A DNA stretch of 64,000 bases from Hirsutella rhossiliensis. Lineage: Eukaryota > Ascomycota > Sordariomycetes > Hypocreales > Ophiocordycipitaceae. The position numbers were made by a program, and so were the translations under genes. The notes beneath the pieces were generated by a model, which worked only from the letters and a program-made list of their open reading frames with translations, did no database searches and had not been told where the DNA came from. How positions within the stretch are numbered: position 1 is the stretch's first letter; every line of letters begins with the position of its first letter. Below, piece after piece: positions 58,284 to 64,000 of the stretch. The stretch lies in assembly GCF_020360975.1 (NCBI RefSeq), contig NW_025408669.1, positions 62,001 to 126,000 on the forward strand. Direction: 5' to 3'.

Positions 58284-59897
58284 TTAAACTATAGACTAAA
58301 TAAAACTAATATAACTTAACTAAACTAACCTTAATAGCTATAAAATAAGACCTACTACTAAAAGACTATAACTAAATAAGACCTAACTTAAAACTAAACT
58401 AAGATAGAGCTAATAACTAGCCCCCCTTAAACTATAACTTTAGCCTAGCTTATTAGTAGTAACGTCCGCTTTATTATGATAGCGGGAATAATAAGACCCT
58501 TTTAAGGTAGTATATAAGGTATAGGAGGGAGTAACCTAAGGCTTATAAGGAGTATAGGGACTACTACTACTATTATAAGAAGCCCGATAATAACTAAATA
58601 AACCTAACCTTAAACCTAAACTAAAGCTAGCTTAGATAGCTAGCTTATAAGATAAAGTAACGACTAAGGCCTATACTAAGGTAGGACCTATACTAGCGGC
58701 GGTATAGAGGCGTTTACTATAGCCTATACTATAACCTTAGATCTAATCGAGGTTAAGACTAGCGATAATCTTAGCTAGGACCGAACCGCGATAGCTATAA
58801 AGACGCTACTAAACGAAGTTAAGGGCGCTAATAAGATTAGTAGGCGATATAAGATAGGGACGCTTTAAGGCGGGCTCGGCGCTAAGAAAACTACCGGGCT
58901 ATAGCTCGGCGTTGGAACCGATAAAAGGAAACGCGGTAGGCTCCTAAGCTAGCTTTATAACGACCGCGGGTATAGTAACGTTAACGGACTCCTTAGCCTT
59001 AGCCTTAGATAGGGCCTTAGACGCGGCTACCGCCTTACCCTTACCTTTACCCTTCTTTTTATTAAAAGGGACTAGGGCTAAACTAGGCCTAGTAAGATTA
59101 AAACCGCTATCCTTATTATTAAGGCTATCGCTAGTAATAAGATAGAAATAGTTAGCGAGATCGTTAACCGCTATAAGAGTCTTTTAAGTAACTAAGAGCG
59201 ACTTAGGCCTAACCTAAGCTAAGGTCTTAATAGTATCGCTAAACTTACTTAGGTGCTTCTTTAAAAACTTATATATATAGTAGGTATTATCTATAAAATA
59301 AGTAAAAGCTAATATAAGCGTCTCGATATTCTTAGCGACTATAGCTAAACTAAGGGTAGACTCGCTTAATATGCCCTTACCCTTAATAGCGGGGGCCTTT
59401 TAATTAGCGCGAATATAAGTTTTTAAAATAGCGTAATAAAGGCGCTCTTATACTAAACCCTTAATAAAGGAGGGGCTATCGACCTTAGAGTATACTAAGT
59501 AGAAGGTATAAGCGGCCTCCTTACCCTTAAAGGTAATTTAAAATATAAATTAGTACTAAACTTAAATAGTACTATAATAAGAAGGGGTTACTTACTTAGT
59601 AATAGGACTAGTTAAAGTTAGCGTAAGCGATATATACTTTAGCTTTTATAGCTATTAAAGTTAGCTAAAAAATACTAAAGGTAGGACTAACTTAAGATAA
59701 AACTAAGACTAATACTTATAAGACTAGATTTAATAGCCGGCGAAGGACTTATAGGTAAGCTTACTAGTAAGACGCCCGATATATATAAAATATAGGATAG
59801 AGCGCTCCGATCCCGCTATAGTAGCGACTTTCTTATAAGGAGGGGGTTTTAAAGGAGGCGAGCCGCTACTACCTAAGTTAGCTTCCTAGTTAAATAT
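58284..59897 (-). pseudogene. Opposite-strand gene of Tad-2
   Basis: Counterpart of the Tad-1 gene at 35117-36713. The start codon ATA reads at 59897-59895, the intron at about 59538-59595 keeps GTAAGT and TACTAAT but has lost its AG acceptor, and the Lys-rich and Arg/Ser-rich segments are recognisable. It is more heavily mutated than Tad-1. Confidence 0.55.
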
Positions 59898-60643
59898 TAT
59901 AACGCGGCGATAAGCGAACTAAATATAGTACTAAGGAGACCTAGAGTTATAGAAATAGGGTAGGTAAGGTAGTAGTTAAGCCTATAAAAAAGATAGATAA
60001 TAAAGAGATAGGAGGAGGTATAAATAAAACTAAGGGGGGAGGGTAGGTATATATATACGCGAGCTAAGCGCGCGTAATTAGTAACTATAAGATAGAAGGA
60101 AAATATAAGCCGCCGCGCCCTAAATTAGGAAGTCGTATAGCTAGATAGGAACTAATTTATAATTAGTAGAGCTAGCTAAACGAATTTTAATTAGCCGGCC
60201 CTACCTAGGAGCGACCTATACTAGCGCCCGGCCTAGTAACTAGATATTACCTGCCCTACTAACTAATAGACTAATAAGCTAACGCGACCGTGGCTATATA
60301 GCTACGACGCGGGAGCTATAGTAAATAAAAGCGCCCGCGAGTTAGGCCCTAGGAGAGAGACTACTACCTATAACCCTAGGCCTAAGCTAGCGAGCCCGGG
60401 CTATAGCCGCTCGGGATAGTAGCGGCTATAGCCTAAGAGGGCCTATACTAAGATACTATAGTATAAGAGGAGCCTATAGTAGTTAGCGTAAATTTCCTAT
60501 ATACTACTACTATAACCTTATTTAAAGCGGACCTATATTAAAAGAAGGGAGGGTTTTCCCTTAGGTACTTTAGTTTTTCCTTCTTATTTAACGCTAAAGT
60601 TCTAGATACCTCTAGATAGGTTACTAGTATAATCTTAATAAAG
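59898..60643 (+). other. Tad-2 3' terminal region
   Basis: Homologous to 34384-35116 of Tad-1. No frame seen. Ends CTTAATAA without the longer (TAA)n tail of Tad-1. Confidence 0.5.
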
Positions 60644-60649
60644 GGCTAG

Positions 60650-60762
60650 ATCTTATATATATATATATAGGCTAGCTATATATAAAAGAGCTTTATATAG
60701 CTTATTAATATTATCTTATAAATAGTACTTATATATATACCTTTACTTACTTTATAATAGTA
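60650..60762 (+). repeat. LTR-end fragment related to the small LTR element
   Basis: The last ~80 bp (TTATTAA ... ACCTTTACTTACTTTATAATAGTA) resemble the end of the 180-bp LTRs at 49909 and 51605. A (TA)n run lies at about 60655-60668. The left limit is unclear. Confidence 0.45.
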
Positions 60763-61690
60763 AGGAGATTAAGAAAAAGAAAGCTAATAGCTTCTACTTA
60801 TATTATATTTACCTCCTAAGCTACTTTAATAACTATTATAATAATTATACGTAGCTAAATTACCTTAATTACTATTTTAAAGGAGATCCTTAGTCTCTAC
60901 CTAGTATATAAGGCGCCCTTATATCTATTTCCTAAGAGTAGCCGATCTTAGTAAATAAGGCTTTAAGGTTCTTATCTAGCTAAGCGATTTTACTACTTAA
61001 AGATAAAACTATAGATAACTTAGTTATCCTTTAAAAGGGTATATATAAGTATTTCTTTTATCTATAATAATAGGTAGGAAGCACTTATAAAGCCTTAGCT
61101 AAGTAGCTTTATATAAAGGTATTAGTTAGGAAGTCCTAGTATAATAGGTCGGCCCTATAAGGGCTAAAGCGGTAGTTATACTACTATTCGTTACTATAAG
61201 GCAGCTATTTAATTAGACTATTATATTATAATAGTAGTAGAGGGTAAAAGAAGATAAATCGACTAAGCTACCTAGCTAGTTAATTAACTACGCTTATTAA
61301 TAGTTAGTAATATAGGCGTAGCCTAAGCGTATAGTATAGCCTAGCCTATAATACCTAGCTAATCTAAAATAATAACTTATACCTTCTTATAGTATTCTAA
61401 GTTAGTAACCTTAGCTTATATAAGCTTTAAGGTAAAGTATAAACTAGTTAATTACTTATATTTAAATAGCTTTATTTATTTATATATATATATAAGAATC
61501 CTACTAGGAACAATATATAAATAAAGTAGTTATTAAGGAGAGTAAGTATAAGAGGCTATAGTTATACATAGTAGACCTAATAGTTATATATAAGGAAGCT
61601 TACTTAAGTAATATAACTCCCTTAGCTTAAGGATATTATATAGGCCTAACTTAGGTATAGGAATATCTTAATACCTTCTTTTAGCTAGCT
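60763..61690. other. Unassigned sequence upstream of Copia-3
   Basis: About 930 bp of CA/TG-depleted AT-rich sequence, no frame or repeat I can support. It may include the start of the Copia-3 LTR. Confidence 0.35.
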
Positions 61691-61816
61691 ATATATAGTT
61701 ACTATACCTATATAAGCCCCTCCCTTATCTTAATAGATAGACTAAGATATATAGTACTAAATTTACCTTTCTATACCCTTATTTCTTTTACTATGCGCTT
61801 AAGCCCTTACTTAAGA
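61691..61816 (+). repeat. End of the probable 5' LTR of Copia-3
   Basis: Contains a promoter-like CCTATATAAGCCCCTCCC at about 61710 and ends TTACTTAAGA immediately before a primer-binding-site candidate, as the copia LTR ends TTTATAAGA at 19599. The LTR start is not identified. Confidence 0.4.
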
Positions 61817-61830
61817 GTTATAAGCCTAGC
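61817..61830 (+). promoter_or_regulatory. Candidate primer-binding site of Copia-3
   Basis: GTTATAAGCC fits GTTATGAGCC after one TG to TA change, complementary to the anticodon arm of initiator tRNA-Met, used as a half-tRNA primer by several copia elements. The same sequence follows the copia LTR at 19600. Gag starts about 150-200 bp downstream, the expected layout. Confidence 0.45.
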
Positions 61831-61949
61831 CTATATAGCTAGATTATCTTTTACCCGCTAATATTACCTTTAAAGCTATTTACGAGCTATTAACGCTATT
61901 AAACGCTTAAATTATAGTATTAAAGTAAGGAACCTAGCTATACTAAGGG

Positions 61950-64000
61950 GCACTACTAGAAATATATAAATTATATAAATTATATATCCCTTAAAAAAGG
62001 ATATTACTTATTAAGCTAGAACCCCTTATTTTCCTAAGATAATATTAAAGGAAGTAAGAGGGGATAATTATATCGTAAGACTAAAAGAAAGCCTTAACTA
62101 GACCTTATAGATTAAGGGGATTAAAATATAGGCCTAGAATTATAAGATTTAGGAATATACTAACCTAGACGGTATAAAGGAGCTTAAATAGCCCTAATAG
62201 CTAGACTAGGAGCAATTTATTATTAACCTTAGAGGGAGACTATCTTAATAAGAAGATAAAACTAAGGCTATATTCCTAGCAAGGCGAATAGGCTATAACG
62301 AACGATATTAGGATATAAAGGACTCCTTTTATAACCTTAAGAATAGGTTCTAGCTATAGTTCGATCGCTATAAGGTCTAGTAGAAAGCCCTAATCGTACT
62401 TAAAGAATTAATTAATAAAACAATTAGTAAAGGGCTTTAAGGGATAACCCTAATATATAATAGCCTAAGAGAGAAAATCAAGGAATTAAAGAAGCAAGCC
62501 CTGCCCTTAGGGGCAGAGGAGAAAAAGCTAATTTACGAGAGATATACGACCTTTATTAATAAAAGAGGCATACGAGACTAGAAAGCATAGGTAGAATAGC
62601 TCGACTAAATTATTATAGATTTATAAGACCTTAAGGTTAATATACTTAACGATATAAGAATTAGATAGGATTTTCTTATAGTAGTAGATAAGTAGGACCT
62701 ATATTAGTATATAATAATAAGGGCTCTCGACCTTTATAATAAAAGATATAGTAAAGATTAACTTCCCTTAAGGAACCTAATCGCTAACTTTAAATAAGAA
62801 TATACTTATAGGAAGAAGTTATAACTACCTATAAAAAGGGGAAGCGCTAATTAAATCTCTAGGAAATTAGATACCTAAGCTAAATACGCTAGCAATAAGT
62901 AGTACGTTAATAGCTAAATAAGCTAGTAGAAAAATTACTACTTACTATAGGTAATATATAATAAGAAGCCCCCGTTAAGCTAGAAATATAGTATTCTAGC
63001 TAAATAGAATATTAAAAAACGGCTAAAGGACTATCTAGACAAGAAAATAAAATATATAGCTTAGACCCTTAATTCCTACCCTAAAGGAAGAGAACTAGTA
63101 GATACTATTATTAGTAATAATAAGCTAGGAAAGACTATTAACACGATTACTTTATCTAAGGTAAATATAGCTATTAAGGGAACGCTATTACTTACCGATA
63201 AATTAATATATAACTTAGGGGCCGATATTAACCTCTTTAATACCCTAGGTTAGTTCTAGAAAGGAACCTTTAAGTAGGGTTCTAATAACGAAGTCTAGGT
63301 TAAAGACTAAGCCTTTAAGGTATAAGGAATAAAAATAGTAGTTATCCCTATAATTAATAGTAGAAAGATAACCTTACTAGATACTTACTATATCCTAGAA
63401 ATACCGATAAGTATCTTCTTAGCTAGGCTAGGGATAATAGTAAGGATATTCTAGAACTAGCTCTTAAAATACCTTTATTCGGAACTTATAAAAGAGGATT
63501 ATATTAAACTAACTAACTTCGAAGGTAAATTCGTAATAGAAATACTCCTATAGCGTAAATAGGTATTTATAGTTATATAAGCGCCTAAGCCGCTAACTAA
63601 GGGAGTAGGTAATTTAATAGGTATAATCGTACCCCTATAGATATTAGCCCGTAAAAGGGATAAGACCCCTAGCACTCCCCTTCTAACTTACTTCTAAGTA
63701 TACTTAAAGGCGTTATAAAGACCTTAATTATCTAATTAGGTATCTTCCTTAACTATAGTTAATTTAAATTTTTATTTTTCCCCTTTAAAGTAGATACCGT
63801 TAGTTACGCGACTTTAATAAAGATAAGGAGGTATAAAGTAAAGAAATCTTTAAGACTTATATTTATAACCTAAGGCCCTTAAAGCTATATATAGGACCGA
63901 TAATTAGATAATTATATAGTTAATTACTCTACTAATCCTTAGCTATATACTACGCGTACTTTAAGTATATACCCTTATCCTTATTAAAACTAGTCTTTAG
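61950..64000 (+). pseudogene. Copia-3 gag and protease, broken and cut by the window end
   Basis: One plus-strand frame is open except for TAA/TAG from about 61980 to the edge. The Gag part includes SFYNLKNRF (helical capsid region) at about 62310-62355 and EKIKELKKQALPLGAEEKKL at about 62475. The protease at about 63205-63240 reads LIYNLGADINLFNT, a DSGA-type centre with D to N and S to L, both expected from TG/CA to TA. This identifies a Ty1/copia Gag-protease N-terminus. Several CA/TG survive at 62450-62610, so RIP is lighter here. Whether it belongs to the same family as Copia-1 and -2 cannot be told, since no overlapping region is in the window. Confidence 0.7.

Larger units (their letters stand above)
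53281..60643 (+). mobile_element. Tad-2: second Tad-like LINE, plus strand, strongly decayed
   Basis: Collinear with Tad-1 in the opposite orientation along about 7.36 kb, from AAAAACCTCTTATAAAAC at the 5' end to ATAATCTTAATAA at the 3' end. It has the same parts: ORF1, ORF2, opposite-strand gene. Many CG sites of Tad-1 are TA here (for example CTCGCGAAACCG against CTTATAAAACTA), so it is older or more deeply mutated. I could not identify a target duplication. Confidence 0.88.

Noticed and set aside
60655..60668. (TA)n tract considered as a centromere or origin signal
   Set aside because: Very short, and expected by chance in CA/TG-depleted AT-rich DNA.

Overview
The window looks like gene-free heterochromatin of a filamentous ascomycete (Pezizomycotina). 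Almost no CA or TG dinucleotides remain while CG, CC and CT persist. Paired LTRs and repeat copies differ almost entirely by C/T and G/A, and every recognisable reading frame is broken by TAA or TAG rather than TGA. This is the pattern of repeat-induced point mutation (RIP) acting on CpA. I found no host gene, tRNA, rRNA or CRISPR array. Everything that can be identified is retrotransposon sequence, much of it nested, and several insertions can be proved from target-site duplications (TSDs) and matching empty sites.

Layout, left part: an old Ty1/copia element (Copia-1, + strand, 487-1098 and 17322-19599) is interrupted by a minus-strand Ty3/gypsy chromovirus (Gypsy-B, 1099-17316, TSD aaaat). 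Gypsy-B is itself interrupted by a plus-strand relative (Gypsy-A, 7523-15404, TSD tagta) and by a solo copia LTR (6520-6994, TSD ctaaa). That solo LTR is the only stretch of normal base composition in the window. A further gypsy LTR (16-486) belongs to an element running off the left edge.

Middle: a truncated minus-strand gypsy (Gypsy-C, 19878-32087) is split by a second chromovirus family (Gypsy-D1, 22930-30738, + strand, TSD ttata). A second copia (Copia-2, about 32771-52895) carries a solo gypsy LTR (33507-33961, TSD aaagt), Gypsy-D2 (34042-49207, - strand, TSD cttac) and a small LTR element with 180-bp LTRs (49909-51784). Gypsy-D2 in turn contains a full-length Tad-like LINE (34372-41716, - strand, 16-bp TSD).

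Right part: a second, more decayed Tad-like LINE (about 53281-60643, + strand) is followed by the 5' part of a third copia (Copia-3), with a primer-binding-site candidate, gag and protease, running off the right edge.

The most unusual feature is that three different retrotransposon families each carry an extra reading frame on the strand opposite to pol, between the pol or ORF2 end and the 3' end of the element. In Gypsy-D1, removing a 49-nt intron with GTAAGT/CTAAC/TAG signals leaves exactly 505 codons. In Tad-1, a 58-nt intron with the same kind of signals joins two exons in phase. These look like real spliced antisense genes carried by the elements, and their products are not recognised.
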